Source of the DNA: Oceanobacter kriegii DSM 6294
GTDB lineage: Bacteria > Pseudomonadota > Gammaproteobacteria > Pseudomonadales > Oceanobacteraceae
Direction of reading: 5' to 3'
DNA: 64,000 nucleotides
Assembly (NCBI RefSeq): GCF_000422845.1
Contig: NZ_AUGV01000004.1
Coordinates: forward strand, 434,001-498,000
In this document: one piece after another, positions 1-9,109 of the stretch
Numbering within the stretch: position 1 is the stretch's first letter
How the letters are laid out: every line of letters starts with the position of its first letter
Notes under the pieces: generated by a model
The model's database searches: none
Told to the model about the DNA's origin: nothing
The model's input: only the letters and a program-made list of their open reading frames with translations
Position numbers and translations under genes: made by a program

Positions 1-4
1 GCGC

Positions 5-289
5 CTACGGCAAGCGGCTCAGCCGCTCCTCGGTGCTGTCGAGTTGCTTTTGCAAACGTTTGATCTGACGTTTTTTTGTGGCAATAGAATAACTCGCCAC
101 CAGAATTCCGACCATACAGCCAAAGGCCAATACCAACCCAAACCACAGCGCCAAAGGCAATTCGACAGCAGAGCCTGTCAAAAAATAGACCGCGGTTAAC
201 GTGCTGTTCTGCACTGCAAAGGCAATACAGTACACGAACACCAACGCGAACGAGATGATGCTAAGGATGATCCTCAGTTTCTTGAGCAT
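5..289 (-). CDS. lapA: LapA-domain inner membrane protein (lipopolysaccharide assembly protein A-like)
   Basis: A 94-residue protein with two hydrophobic segments (about residues 7-27 and 42-66) and a basic, charged C-terminal helix (KKRQIKRLQKQLDSTEERL) that looks like a short coiled coil. This is the architecture of the LapA/DUF1049 family; E. coli LapA is of similar size and works with LapB in controlling LPS synthesis at the inner membrane. It lies 14 bp downstream of ihfB in the same direction, as in many gammaproteobacteria. No lapB is visible, but the window ends here. The membrane topology is clear; the precise role is by family. Confidence 0.85.
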   Translation of the reverse strand: MLKKLRIILSIISFALVFVYCIAFAVQNSTLTAVYFLTGSAVELPLALWFGLVLAFGCMVGILVASYSIATKKRQIKRLQKQLDSTEERLSRLP

Positions 290-303
290 AATAGATCCTG
301 AAC

Positions 304-600
304 TCAGGCAGATTCCTGCAAGGCGTCATTCACCTGGTCACGCAAATCCTTGCCAGGCTTGAAGTGCGGGACAAACTTGCCCTTCAACTCCACTGCTTCG
401 CCCGTTTTCGGGTTGCGTCCCTTGCGTGGAGCCCGGTAATGCAGTGAAAAACTGCCAAACCCGCGGATCTCGATGCGCTCTCCGGAAGACAGCGACAACG
501 ACATATAATCCAGCATGGTTTTCACAGCCAGCTCAACATCTTTGGGCGACAACTGGGGTTGTCTTGTAACGATACGCTCAATCAGTTCCGACTTGGTCAC
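304..600 (-). CDS. ihfB: Integration host factor subunit beta
   Basis: A 98-residue HU/IHF-family DNA-bending protein. It has the family signature GRNPKTGE (about residues 61-68), with the DNA-intercalating proline in the flexible arm, and starts [10 protein letters not shown] as typical IhfB does. As a heterodimer with IhfA it bends DNA at specific sites in replication, recombination and sigma-54 promoters. Its position between rpsA upstream and lapA downstream is the standard gammaproteobacterial order and separates it from HU and IhfA. Confidence 0.96.
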   Translation of the reverse strand: MTKSELIERIVTRQPQLSPKDVELAVKTMLDYMSLSLSSGERIEIRGFGSFSLHYRAPRKGRNPKTGEAVELKGKFVPHFKPGKDLRDQVNDALQESA

Positions 601-783
601 AGCACATTCCTCCGTGAGGTGACTGCCTGACGATAAATTGTCGTTAAATCATGCAGTTAGCTTGCGCTAATTGCAACCTTGGATCATCAATTGAGCAGTT
701 CGGTCATAAAAGTTTCTCAATAAGTCACATCTGCAGCCGGTTTGTAACCTGCATTTCATCAGCAAACACCAAACCGCAGGCAT

Positions 784-811
784 AAAAAAACCCGCCGAAG
801 CGGGTTTTTTT
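784..811 (-). terminator. Rho-independent terminator after rpsA
   Basis: A 6-bp GC-rich stem (ACCCGC/GCGGGT) with a CGAA tetraloop at 790-805, flanked by A7 on the left and T7 on the right. It could therefore work in both directions. It sits 14 bp past the rpsA stop codon and separates rpsA from ihfB. Confidence 0.85.
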
Positions 812-824
812 ATCAGGCTACAAC

Positions 825-2510
825 TTAGTCTTTCTGACCCAGTTGTTCCTTGATCAGGTCACCGATGGTGGTCGGGCCAGCAGTAGTTTCAGCTTCTGCT
901 TTAGCACGAACATCTTTCAGAGCCTGACGGTCTTCAGCAGAATCCTTGGCACGAACAGAGATGTTCAGAGCGCGGTTCTTGCGGTCAACCAGAGTGATAG
1001 CAGCTTCAACTTCGTCGCCTTCGTTCAGAACGGCACGAGCGTCTTCTACTTTGTCACGGCTGATTTCAGACGCTTTCAGTACAGCTTCAACGCCTGGAGC
1101 AACTTCAACGATAGCGGCTTTGGCATCTACAGAGATAACCTTACCAGTAACGATGGCGCCCTTGTCGTTTTCAGCAACGTAGTCGTTGAACGGATCGCTT
1201 TCCAGCTGCTTCACGCCCAGGGAGATACGCTCACGCTCTGGATCGATAGACAGGATAACAGTTTCCAGTTCGTCGCCTTTCTTGTAGTTACGAACGGCTT
1301 CTTCGCCGCTGTCGTTCCAGGAAATGTCAGACAGGTGAACCAGACCGTCGATGCCGCCGTCCAGACCGATGAAGATACCGAAGTCAGTGATAGACTTGAT
1401 CTTACCGGAGATCTTGTCGCCCTTGTTGAACTGGGTGCCGAAAGCTTCCCATGGGTTCATGGTGCACTGCTTGATACCCAGGGAGATACGACGACGCTCT
1501 TCGTCGATATCCAGAACCATCACGTCGATCTCGTCGCCAACCTGAACAACCTTGGATGGGTGGATGTTCTTGTTGGTCCAATCCATTTCGGATACGTGAA
1601 CCAGACCTTCAACACCTTCTTCCAGCTCAGCGAAGCAGCCGTAGTCAGTCAGGTTGGTTACGCGAGCCTTAACAATGGCATTCTCTGGGTAACGATCGTT
1701 GATGCTTACCCATGGATCGTCGCCCAGCTGCTTCAGACCCAGAGAAACGCGGTTGCGCTCACGGTCGAACTTCAGAACCTTAACGTCGATCTCGTCGCCA
1801 ACAGCAACGATTTCAGATGGGTGCTTGATGCGCTTCCAAGCCATGTCAGTGATGTGCAGCAGGCCGTCAACACCGCCCAGATCTACGAACGCGCCGTAGT
1901 CGGTCAGGTTCTTGACGATACCCTTAACAGACTGACCTTCTTGCAGGTTAGCCAGCAGCTCTTCACGTTCCTGGGAGTTAGCAGCTTCCAGAACAGCACG
2001 ACGGGAAACAACAACGTTGTTACGCTTGGCGTCCAGCTTGATAACCTTGAATTCCAGCTCTTTACCTTCCAGGTGAGCGGTGTCACGTACTGGACGTACG
2101 TCAACCAGGGAACCTGGCAGGAAGGCACGGATATTTTTCAGATCAACGGTGAAACCACCCTTAACCTTACCGTTGATGATACCGGTAACCAGTTCTTCAG
2201 CTTCGAAGGCTTTTTCCAGCTCTTTCCAGCTTTCAGCACGCTTGGCTTTTTCACGGGACAGTTTGGTTTCACCAAAACCATCTTCAACCGCTTCCAGGGA
2301 AACCTGGGTTTCATCACCGATTGCAACTTCCAGTTCGCCTTTTTCGTTCAGGAACTGGCTGCGCGGAATAACAGCTTCGGACTTCAGGCCGGAGTTCACA
2401 GTTACCCAGTCGCTGTCGATGTCAACAACGGTACCGGTAACGATAGAACCTGGCTGCATGTCCAGTTCTTTCAAGGATTCTTCAAACAGATCAGCAAAGC
2501 TTTCGCTCAT
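825..2510 (-). CDS. rpsA: 30S ribosomal protein S1
   Basis: A 561-residue protein made of six tandem S1 RNA-binding repeats, visible as recurring segments such as [37 protein letters not shown] and [13 protein letters not shown]. Its length matches E. coli S1 (557). S1 binds mRNA at the 30S subunit and helps start translation. I place the start at [12 protein letters not shown], the family's usual N-terminus; an upstream in-frame start would add only MLF. It lies downstream of cmk in the conserved cmk-rpsA-ihfB order and has its own terminator. Confidence 0.97.
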   Translation of the reverse strand: MSESFADLFEESLKELDMQPGSIVTGTVVDIDSDWVTVNSGLKSEAVIPRSQFLNEKGELEVAIGDETQVSLEAVEDGFGETKLSREKAKRAESWKELEKAFEAEELVTGIINGKVKGGFTVDLKNIRAFLPGSLVDVRPVRDTAHLEGKELEFKVIKLDAKRNNVVVSRRAVLEAANSQEREELLANLQEGQSVKGIVKNLTDYGAFVDLGGVDGLLHITDMAWKRIKHPSEIVAVGDEIDVKVLKFDRERNRVSLGLKQLGDDPWVSINDRYPENAIVKARVTNLTDYGCFAELEEGVEGLVHVSEMDWTNKNIHPSKVVQVGDEIDVMVLDIDEERRRISLGIKQCTMNPWEAFGTQFNKGDKISGKIKSITDFGIFIGLDGGIDGLVHLSDISWNDSGEEAVRNYKKGDELETVILSIDPERERISLGVKQLESDPFNDYVAENDKGAIVTGKVISVDAKAAIVEVAPGVEAVLKASEISRDKVEDARAVLNEGDEVEAAITLVDRKNRALNISVRAKDSAEDRQALKDVRAKAEAETTAGPTTIGDLIKEQLGQKD

Positions 2511-2664
2511 GAATAACACCTATAAGTGTGCGTGTACCCGCTAAAGGATTGGGCGGATAGCGACGCTTTCCAAATGGCCAGACATTTGGGGTTAGTCAGA
2601 CAAAAAATTCACTGCGCTTCGGGCTCCTTACGGCAGGAGGCTGGCAAACGCAGTTAATTTCATC

Positions 2665-3336
2665 TCAGATCAGTCCTGCTTTGCGAACAAGTTCGACCAC
2701 CTGTTCACACACTTCGTCGATTGAAAGTTCAGTACTATCAATAACTTGGGCGTCTTCAGCAGGTCTCAACGGAGCCACAGCACGGTTGCTGTCACGCTCA
2801 TCGCGAGCTCGGATGTCTTCGATAAGGGCGGGTAAACTAGCATCTATTCCATTGTCAAGCAACTGTTTGAAGCGGCGCTGGCCGCGTTCCTCTGCGCTTG
2901 CGGTCAGGAAAACCTTGACGTTGGCATCGGTGAAAACCACTGTGCCCATGTCACGGCCATCTGCAATTAACCCGGGATTTGTGCGGAAATCACGCTGACG
3001 TTGCAGCAACGCATCACGCACCGCAGGCAAAGCCGCCACCTGGGACGCCAGACTGCCCACTTCTTCGGTACGGATCGTGGTGGTCACGTCTTCGCCTTCC
3101 AGAATCACTTCCACGCCCTGTGGGGTTGGCACAAAGCGCACGTCCAGATTGGCCGCCACCGCACTAACGCTTGACTCATCATCCAGGGCAATGCCCTTAC
3201 GATCGGCCGCCAGGCCGGTAATGCGATACAAGGCACCGCTGTCCAGCAGGTGCCATTGCAGTTGCTCTGCCAGGCGGGCACACACTGTGCCCTTGCCTGC
3301 GCCGGATGGTCCATCAATGGTGATTACAGCGGCCAT
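2665..3336 (-). CDS. cmk: Cytidylate kinase
   Basis: A 223-residue (d)CMP kinase that phosphorylates CMP/dCMP with ATP. The P-loop GPSGAGKG is at residues 8-15, and [10 protein letters not shown] and the RDxRDSNR lid motif ([15 protein letters not shown]) are present. The ATG chosen (MAAVITIDG) is preceded by an AGGAG-type ribosome binding site; the longer reading MTGVKD... overlaps the tyrA-aroA stop and lacks this spacing. It lies just downstream of tyrA-aroA and 154 bp upstream of rpsA. Confidence 0.96.
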   Translation of the reverse strand: MAAVITIDGPSGAGKGTVCARLAEQLQWHLLDSGALYRITGLAADRKGIALDDESSVSAVAANLDVRFVPTPQGVEVILEGEDVTTTIRTEEVGSLASQVAALPAVRDALLQRQRDFRTNPGLIADGRDMGTVVFTDANVKVFLTASAEERGQRRFKQLLDNGIDASLPALIEDIRARDERDSNRAVAPLRPAEDAQVIDSTELSIDEVCEQVVELVRKAGLI

Positions 3337-3353
3337 GTCCTTTACTCCTGTCA

Positions 3354-5612
3354 TTACTCTGCAGCGCCCTCGGCGGCATCGCCTTCGCTTTCAACGCTCA
3401 GGCCAACGCTGTTCACCAGCTCAACGAAGCCCGGGAACGACGTCGCCACGTTGGCGCAGTCCAGCACTTCAATCGGTGCACTACCGCGCAGGGAAGCAAT
3501 CGAGAAGCTCATGGCAATACGGTGGTCGCCGTGGCTCTCAACCGTACCGGCACCAAAGCTGCCTTCCGTGCCAAAACCTGGAATGATGGCACCGTCAGGG
3601 GTGCCTTTGGCTGCAACGCCCAGTGCATTCAGGCCATCAACCATGGACTGGATGCGGTCGCTTTCTTTCACGCGCAGTTCTTCAGCGCCAGTCAGGATGG
3701 TTTCACCTTCGGCACACGCAGCAGCAATAAACAGCGCCGGGAATTCATCAATGGCCAGCGGCACCTGATCTTCCGGAATGTGAATACCTTTCAGCGGCGC
3801 GTAACGCACGCGGATATCGGCAACAGGCTCACCGCCCACTTCGCGCTCGTTCAGTACTTCAATATTGCCGCCCATGGCACGCAGAATATTGATCACACCA
3901 ATACGGGTCGGGTTGATGCCAACGTGTTCCAACGTAATGTCAGAACCCGGCGCAATCGAGGCACCAACCATAAAGAATGCCGTGGAAGAAATATCAGACG
4001 GCACGTCGATGCTGGTTGCGGTCAGCTCACCGCCGGATTTGATGGTCACGGTGCTCCCGTCGACCTTAACGTCGTAGCCAAAACCTTTCAGCATGCGCTC
4101 GGTGTGGTCACGGGTTGGCGCAGGTTCAGTTACGGACGTTTCGCCTTCGGCGTACAAACCGGCCAACAGCACACAGCTTTTCACCTGAGCAGATGCCATT
4201 GGCAGATCATAATGAATACCTTTCAGCTTGCTGCCGCCGTGAATTTTCAGCGGTGGACGACCACCTTCTGCCGTACCCACTTCAGCGCCCATCAGGCGCA
4301 GCGGATCGGCAACACGGCCCATTGGACGCTTGCTGAGGGATTCGTCACCGGTCATTTCAACATCGAAGTTCTGACCCGCCATCAGGCCAGCCAGCAAACG
4401 AATAGAGGTACCGGAGTTGCCAACATACAGAGAGTTAGCCGGTGCTTTCAGACCGTGTAGACCAACACCATGAATGGTCACGCGACCACGGTGTGGGCCT
4501 TCGATCACAACGCCCATGTCGCGGAACGCCTGCAACGTGGCCAGGCTGTCTTCGCCTTCCAGGAAGCCACTGACTTCGGTGGTGCCGTTAGCCAGCGATC
4601 CCAGCATGATGGAGCGGTGAGAAATCGATTTATCGCCAGGCACACGGAAGGTGCCCGACATGGTTTTGGATGGATTTGCCTTGTAAGTAAGTGAGCTGGT
4701 TTTCATAGGTTCCACAAAGGCCCGTCGGGCGAGTATGTTTGAAAAATGATCACGAGCGGATTTGGCGCGGGTCAACACGCCCATCAGAGTGGTTTGGTCA
4801 TCACTCTCGATTGCCGCTCGCAGCTTGATCAGATCTGCATTAAACAGATCCAGCGTTGCCAACAGGTGCTCACGATTGGCAGTAAAAATATCACGCCACA
4901 TTTCCGGGCTACTGGCTGCGATTCGAGTGAAGTCGCGGAAGCCGCCGGCGGCGTAATTGAAAATTTCCTTGTTCTCATGGCTGTTCGCCAGTGTGTCCAC
5001 CAGCGAGTAAGCCAACAGGTGCGGCAAGTGACTGGTCGCTGCCAGTACTTCGTCGTGGTGGTCAACCGTCATGGTTTCCACTTCGGCGTCAACGGCCTGC
5101 CAAGCACCAATCACCAGCTTCAGGGCATCGGCATTGGTGTGATCTTCGGTGGTGACGATGATCTTGTGACGAGCAAACAAATCGCCGTTGGCAGCTTTCA
5201 CGCCACTGCGCTCAGAACCAGCGATAGGATGACCCAACACAAAACGGTCAAAGCCTTCACCAAACACCGCTGCCGCATCACGGGCAACCGAGCCTTTCAC
5301 TGAACCAACATCGGTAATCACCGCATGTTCTGGCAAACCTTCAGCAATCGAAGCCAGCACCGGACGCACCGACAGAATCGGCACAGACACGATCACCAGA
5401 TCGGCCCTGGCGACCGCCTCGGCCGGAGTTTCGGCGTATTCGTCAATGATGCCCAATTCAACCGCCTGCTGCATGGAATCGAGGTTGCGGTCACAACCCA
5501 CCACCGATGCCACACAGCCACGATCACGCAAGCCCTTGACCCAGGAGCAACCAATCAGTCCCAGGCCAATAACGGCAATGCGGTTAACAAAAAACGGGGT
5601 TACTGAACTCAA
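3354..5612 (-). CDS. tyrA-aroA: Bifunctional prephenate dehydrogenase / EPSP synthase (TyrA-AroA fusion)
   Basis: A 752-residue fusion. Residues 1-300 are a TyrA prephenate dehydrogenase (Rossmann motif GLGLIG near residue 16, [10 protein letters not shown] near 128, [10 protein letters not shown] near 193). Residues 303-752 are a complete EPSP synthase beginning [10 protein letters not shown], with PGDKSISHR near residue 325 and the GNSGTSIR motif. It acts in the shikimate and tyrosine pathways. The fusion is known in Pseudomonas and relatives, where it sits between hisC and cmk as here. The start is a TTG overlapping the hisC TGA, which implies translational coupling; no closer ATG exists before the Rossmann fold. 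Confidence 0.95.
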   Translation of the reverse strand: MSSVTPFFVNRIAVIGLGLIGCSWVKGLRDRGCVASVVGCDRNLDSMQQAVELGIIDEYAETPAEAVARADLVIVSVPILSVRPVLASIAEGLPEHAVITDVGSVKGSVARDAAAVFGEGFDRFVLGHPIAGSERSGVKAANGDLFARHKIIVTTEDHTNADALKLVIGAWQAVDAEVETMTVDHHDEVLAATSHLPHLLAYSLVDTLANSHENKEIFNYAAGGFRDFTRIAASSPEMWRDIFTANREHLLATLDLFNADLIKLRAAIESDDQTTLMGVLTRAKSARDHFSNILARRAFVEPMKTSSLTYKANPSKTMSGTFRVPGDKSISHRSIMLGSLANGTTEVSGFLEGEDSLATLQAFRDMGVVIEGPHRGRVTIHGVGLHGLKAPANSLYVGNSGTSIRLLAGLMAGQNFDVEMTGDESLSKRPMGRVADPLRLMGAEVGTAEGGRPPLKIHGGSKLKGIHYDLPMASAQVKSCVLLAGLYAEGETSVTEPAPTRDHTERMLKGFGYDVKVDGSTVTIKSGGELTATSIDVPSDISSTAFFMVGASIAPGSDITLEHVGINPTRIGVINILRAMGGNIEVLNEREVGGEPVADIRVRYAPLKGIHIPEDQVPLAIDEFPALFIAAACAEGETILTGAEELRVKESDRIQSMVDGLNALGVAAKGTPDGAIIPGFGTEGSFGAGTVESHGDHRIAMSFSIASLRGSAPIEVLDCANVATSFPGFVELVNSVGLSVESEGDAAEGAAE

Positions 5613-6721
5613 GCCAGCACCTTTTTCAATGCGTCGATAAAGGTCTGGTTTTCAGCCTGGGTACCCACAGAAACACGGATGTATCCCGGCATGTCGTAGT
5701 TGGCCACCGGACGGATGATCACGCCTTGCTGCAGCAGCGCCTGATTAACCGCCTTGTCTTCAAACGCTTCTGGCAGCTTGAACGAAACAAAGTTGCCAAC
5801 CGACGGGATGAATTCCAGACCCAACTCGTCAAACGCGCCAGTCAGTTGCGCCATACCCTGGTTGTTCACCTCGACACTGCGCGCCAGGTAGCTGTCATCA
5901 CACAGAGCAGCTTTGGCTGCAGCCAGTGCAAAAGAGTCGACGTTGAACGGCGGGCGAATACGGTTCATCAGATCCGCCAGTTCCGGACTGGAGATGCCAT
6001 AACCGACACGCAGGGACGCCAGGCCATAGGCCTTGGAGAAGGTACGGGACACCACCAGATTCGGGTACTGGTTCAGGTAGTCGATACCGGACGGGTAATC
6101 GTCCTTGTTGACGTATTCGAAGTAGGCTTCGTCCAGCAGAACCACAACGTTTTCAGGAACCAGCTTCAGGAAGGCTTCCAACTCTTCACGAGTGTTGTAA
6201 GTACCTGTCGGGTTGTTCGGATTGGTCAGGAACACAATGCGGGTTTTGTCATTGATGGCCGCTGCCATGGCTGGCAGGTCATGCCCCCAGTTTTTGGCAG
6301 GCACTTCAATCACATCACCGCCGGCGGCACGGGTGACCAGACCGTAAATAGAAAACGCGTGCTGAGCTACAACGACGTTGTCACCCTTTTCAACGAATAC
6401 ACGGACGATGAAATCGAGGATATCGCTGGAACCGTTACCCAGAGTGATCTGGTTCATTTCCACGCCCAAACGCTCGCACAGCTCGGCTTTCAGCTCGAAA
6501 CCGGCACCGTCAGGGTAGCGAGTCAACTCTGCCAGTTGCGCCTTGATGGCATCTTCAATGGCTGGGGATGGGCCCAGCGGGTTTTCGTTACTGGCCAGCT
6601 TGACGATGTCAGCTTCGTTGATACCCAGTTCACGGGCCAGCTCGTCGGTTGGCTTGCCCGGCTGATAAGGGTGCAGCCCCTGAACTCCGGAAACGGCCAA
6701 CTCGAGGAAATTCACACTCAT
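5609..6721 (-). CDS. hisC: Histidinol-phosphate / aromatic amino acid aminotransferase
   Basis: A 370-residue PLP-dependent class I/II aminotransferase. The PLP lysine is in SRTFSKAYGLASLRVGYG, and NPNNPTGT and DEAYFEY are the usual cofactor motifs. In this operon position the enzyme (HisC2 of Pseudomonas) probably transaminates aromatic precursors as well as histidinol phosphate; that is inference from context. The start has a GAGAGA-type ribosome binding site. The stop codon overlaps the TTG start of tyrA-aroA. Confidence 0.93.
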   Translation of the reverse strand: MSVNFLELAVSGVQGLHPYQPGKPTDELARELGINEADIVKLASNENPLGPSPAIEDAIKAQLAELTRYPDGAGFELKAELCERLGVEMNQITLGNGSSDILDFIVRVFVEKGDNVVVAQHAFSIYGLVTRAAGGDVIEVPAKNWGHDLPAMAAAINDKTRIVFLTNPNNPTGTYNTREELEAFLKLVPENVVVLLDEAYFEYVNKDDYPSGIDYLNQYPNLVVSRTFSKAYGLASLRVGYGISSPELADLMNRIRPPFNVDSFALAAAKAALCDDSYLARSVEVNNQGMAQLTGAFDELGLEFIPSVGNFVSFKLPEAFEDKAVNQALLQQGVIIRPVANYDMPGYIRVSVGTQAENQTFIDALKKVLA

Positions 6722-6810
6722 ATCTGTCTCTCTTAACGGGTCAGTACTGGATCAGGCCAGTAACGTCTTGAATAGGATTACGTCTGCGGTACTTACCGCG
6801 CTGTAACGGC

Positions 6811-7902
6811 TTACAGCACAGCTTTCGGATAGGAGCCCAACCATTTGTAGTCAGCGGCCACGCCTTGCAATTGCTCCAGTACCGTCTTGATGCTGGCATC
6901 ATCACGGTGACCTTCGAAGTCAATAAAGAAGGCGTAGTTCCAGGTTCCGGAACGAGCCGGACGGGTTTCGATGCGCGTCAGGCTGATGCCAGCACTGTGG
7001 AACGGTTCCAGCACCTGATACAGGGCACCCGGCTGGTTACGGCTGGACACCATAATGGAGGTTTTGTCTTCGCCACTGGACAGCGTCGGGTTCGGACCCA
7101 CAATCAGGAAGCGGGTGGTGTTGTCAGGGCGGTCTTCAATGTTGGCGTGCAGCAGGTTCAGCTTATACAGCTCGGAAGCCACTTCACCAGCAATAGCAGC
7201 AGATTCCGGGTCCTGACTGGCCTTCAGTGCCGCTTCGGCGTTGGAGTTCAGGGCAATGCGCTCGGCATTCGGGTAGTGCTGATCCAGCCACTGGCGGCAC
7301 TGACCCAAAGACTGAGAGTGGGAGTAAATGCGTTTGATGTTGCTGCCATCACCCTGAGACATCAGGTTGTGATGGATGCGCAGGGTCACTTCGCCACAGA
7401 TGCTCAGATTGGAATCGAAAAAACTGTCGAGGGTGTGGGTCACCACGCCTTCGGTGGAGTTTTCTACCGGCACCACACCGAAGTTGGCAGAGCCACTTTC
7501 CACATCGCGGAACACATCGGCAATGGATACCTTGCTCTGGCAATTAACCGCATGACCAAAATGCTTCACCGCGGCCTGCTGGGTAAAGGTACCTTCAGGG
7601 CCAAGGAACGCCACCTGCAATGGCTCTTCCAACGCCAGACACTGGGACATGATTTCACGGAACAAACGCGCCATGCCTTCGCCAGTGATCGGACCTTCAT
7701 TGCGGGCCATTACATTCCGCAATACCTGGGCTTCGCGCTCGGGACGGTAAAACAACACCTGTTCGCCCGGCTGAGCGTATTTTTCCTTCACCTCGGCCAC
7801 TTGCTGGGCGCAACGGGCGCGCTGATTGATCAATTCCTGAATCTGGCGATCAATCGAGTCGATGGATTGGCGGAGTTTTTCCAGTTCCTGGGCTTCAGTC
7901 AT
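6811..7902 (-). CDS. pheA: Chorismate mutase / prephenate dehydratase (P-protein)
   Basis: A 363-residue bifunctional enzyme of phenylalanine synthesis. Residues 1-90 form an AroQ-type chorismate mutase helix bundle, about 95-275 the prephenate dehydratase (FLGPEGTFTQQAAVKHFG, and the substrate motif NTTRFLIVG), and the C-terminus an ACT domain (QPGALYQVLEPF...SLTRIETRP) that normally binds phenylalanine for feedback inhibition. The last motif is ETRP instead of the common ESRP. It lies between serC and hisC. Confidence 0.95.
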   Translation of the reverse strand: MTEAQELEKLRQSIDSIDRQIQELINQRARCAQQVAEVKEKYAQPGEQVLFYRPEREAQVLRNVMARNEGPITGEGMARLFREIMSQCLALEEPLQVAFLGPEGTFTQQAAVKHFGHAVNCQSKVSIADVFRDVESGSANFGVVPVENSTEGVVTHTLDSFFDSNLSICGEVTLRIHHNLMSQGDGSNIKRIYSHSQSLGQCRQWLDQHYPNAERIALNSNAEAALKASQDPESAAIAGEVASELYKLNLLHANIEDRPDNTTRFLIVGPNPTLSSGEDKTSIMVSSRNQPGALYQVLEPFHSAGISLTRIETRPARSGTWNYAFFIDFEGHRDDASIKTVLEQLQGVAADYKWLGSYPKAVL

Positions 7903-7991
7903 GATTTGCCTTGCTGTGTTCTTGTTCGATGCGAATCAGGCTGGCAACGACCGCTACCAGCCCAGACTTCGTGTTGAGTCGTGCGAAGAGA

Positions 7992-9074
7992 TTACCCGTT
8001 ACGACGGGCAAAGTCCGCCATAAACTCGATCAGTGCAGTAACGGCTTGTTCTGGCACGGCGTTGTAAATGCTGGCACGCATACCACCGACACTGCGGTGA
8101 CCGGCGAGGTTCAGCAAGCCAGCGGCTTCACTTTCCTGCAGGAACAGCTTGTCGAGGTTGCTGTCGGCCAGCGTAAACGGCACGTTCATGATCGAGCGAT
8201 TGTTCACAGCCACCGGGTTGGCGTAGAAGTCGTTGCCATCAATAAAGTCGTACAGCGCCTTGGCCTTGCGACGGTTGATCTCGGCAATGGCTTCCACACC
8301 GCCCTGCTCTTTCAGCCACTCAAACACCAGGCCAGACAGGTACCAGCTGTAGGTTGGCGGCGTGTTGTACATGGAGTCGGCGTCGGCGCAGACCTTGTAA
8401 TCCATCATGGTTGGCGTGATGGCCTGGGCGTTACCAATCAGGTCTTCGCGCACAATCACCACACACAGACCCGCAGGGCCAATGTTTTTCTGAGCACCGG
8501 CGTAGATCATGCCGAATTTCGACACATCCAGCGGCTCCGACAAAATGGCAGAGGACAAATCCGCTACCAGCGGTACATCACCGGTTTCCGGAATGTAGTC
8601 AAACGCCACACCGCCAATGGTTTCGTTCGGGCAGTAGTGAACGTAGTCAGCGTCGGCGCTGAGGTTCAGGTCTGCCTGAGCTGGCGCGGAAGTGAAGTTG
8701 TTATCCGCCGTGGTGGCTGCCAGATTCACGTCGGCAAAACGCTTGCCTTCGGCATGGGCTTTCCTGGACCACTGACCGGTAACAATCTGATCCACCTTGC
8801 CGGACTTGTTGGCCAGGTTCAGCGGAATCATTGCAAACTGGCTGCTGGCGCCGCCTTGCATGAACATCACCTTGTAGTTTTCAGGGATGTTCATCAGCTC
8901 ACGCAGGTCCAGTTCGGCTTTTTTGCAGACTTCCACAACGTCTTTGTGACGGTGGCTCATCTCCATCAGCGACAGGCCCTTGTTGCGCCAGTCGACCATT
9001 TCCGCGCTGGCGCGCTCCAATACCGCAATCGGCAGGGCCGCCGGACCTGCACAGAAGTTATACGCTCGGCTCAT
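7992..9074 (-). CDS. serC: Phosphoserine aminotransferase
   Basis: A 360-residue PLP enzyme that converts 3-phosphohydroxypyruvate and glutamate to phosphoserine (serine synthesis, and also pyridoxine synthesis). It starts MSRAYNFCAGPAALP, the family's characteristic N-terminus, and the Schiff-base lysine is in YAGAQKNIGPAGL. Its length equals the usual 360-362. It sits 35 bp downstream of gyrA and upstream of pheA, the conserved order. Confidence 0.96.
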   Translation of the reverse strand: MSRAYNFCAGPAALPIAVLERASAEMVDWRNKGLSLMEMSHRHKDVVEVCKKAELDLRELMNIPENYKVMFMQGGASSQFAMIPLNLANKSGKVDQIVTGQWSRKAHAEGKRFADVNLAATTADNNFTSAPAQADLNLSADADYVHYCPNETIGGVAFDYIPETGDVPLVADLSSAILSEPLDVSKFGMIYAGAQKNIGPAGLCVVIVREDLIGNAQAITPTMMDYKVCADADSMYNTPPTYSWYLSGLVFEWLKEQGGVEAIAEINRRKAKALYDFIDGNDFYANPVAVNNRSIMNVPFTLADSNLDKLFLQESEAAGLLNLAGHRSVGGMRASIYNAVPEQAVTALIEFMADFARRNG

Positions 9075-9109
9075 TGCTTATGTATGCTCTTGCAATCAAT
9101 CACGACGCC

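Noticed and set aside
843-2516. A 557-codon open frame on the plus strand
   Set aside because: It is the mirror of rpsA; the translation is Phe/Gln/Val-rich noise with no domain, and rpsA on the other strand is certain.
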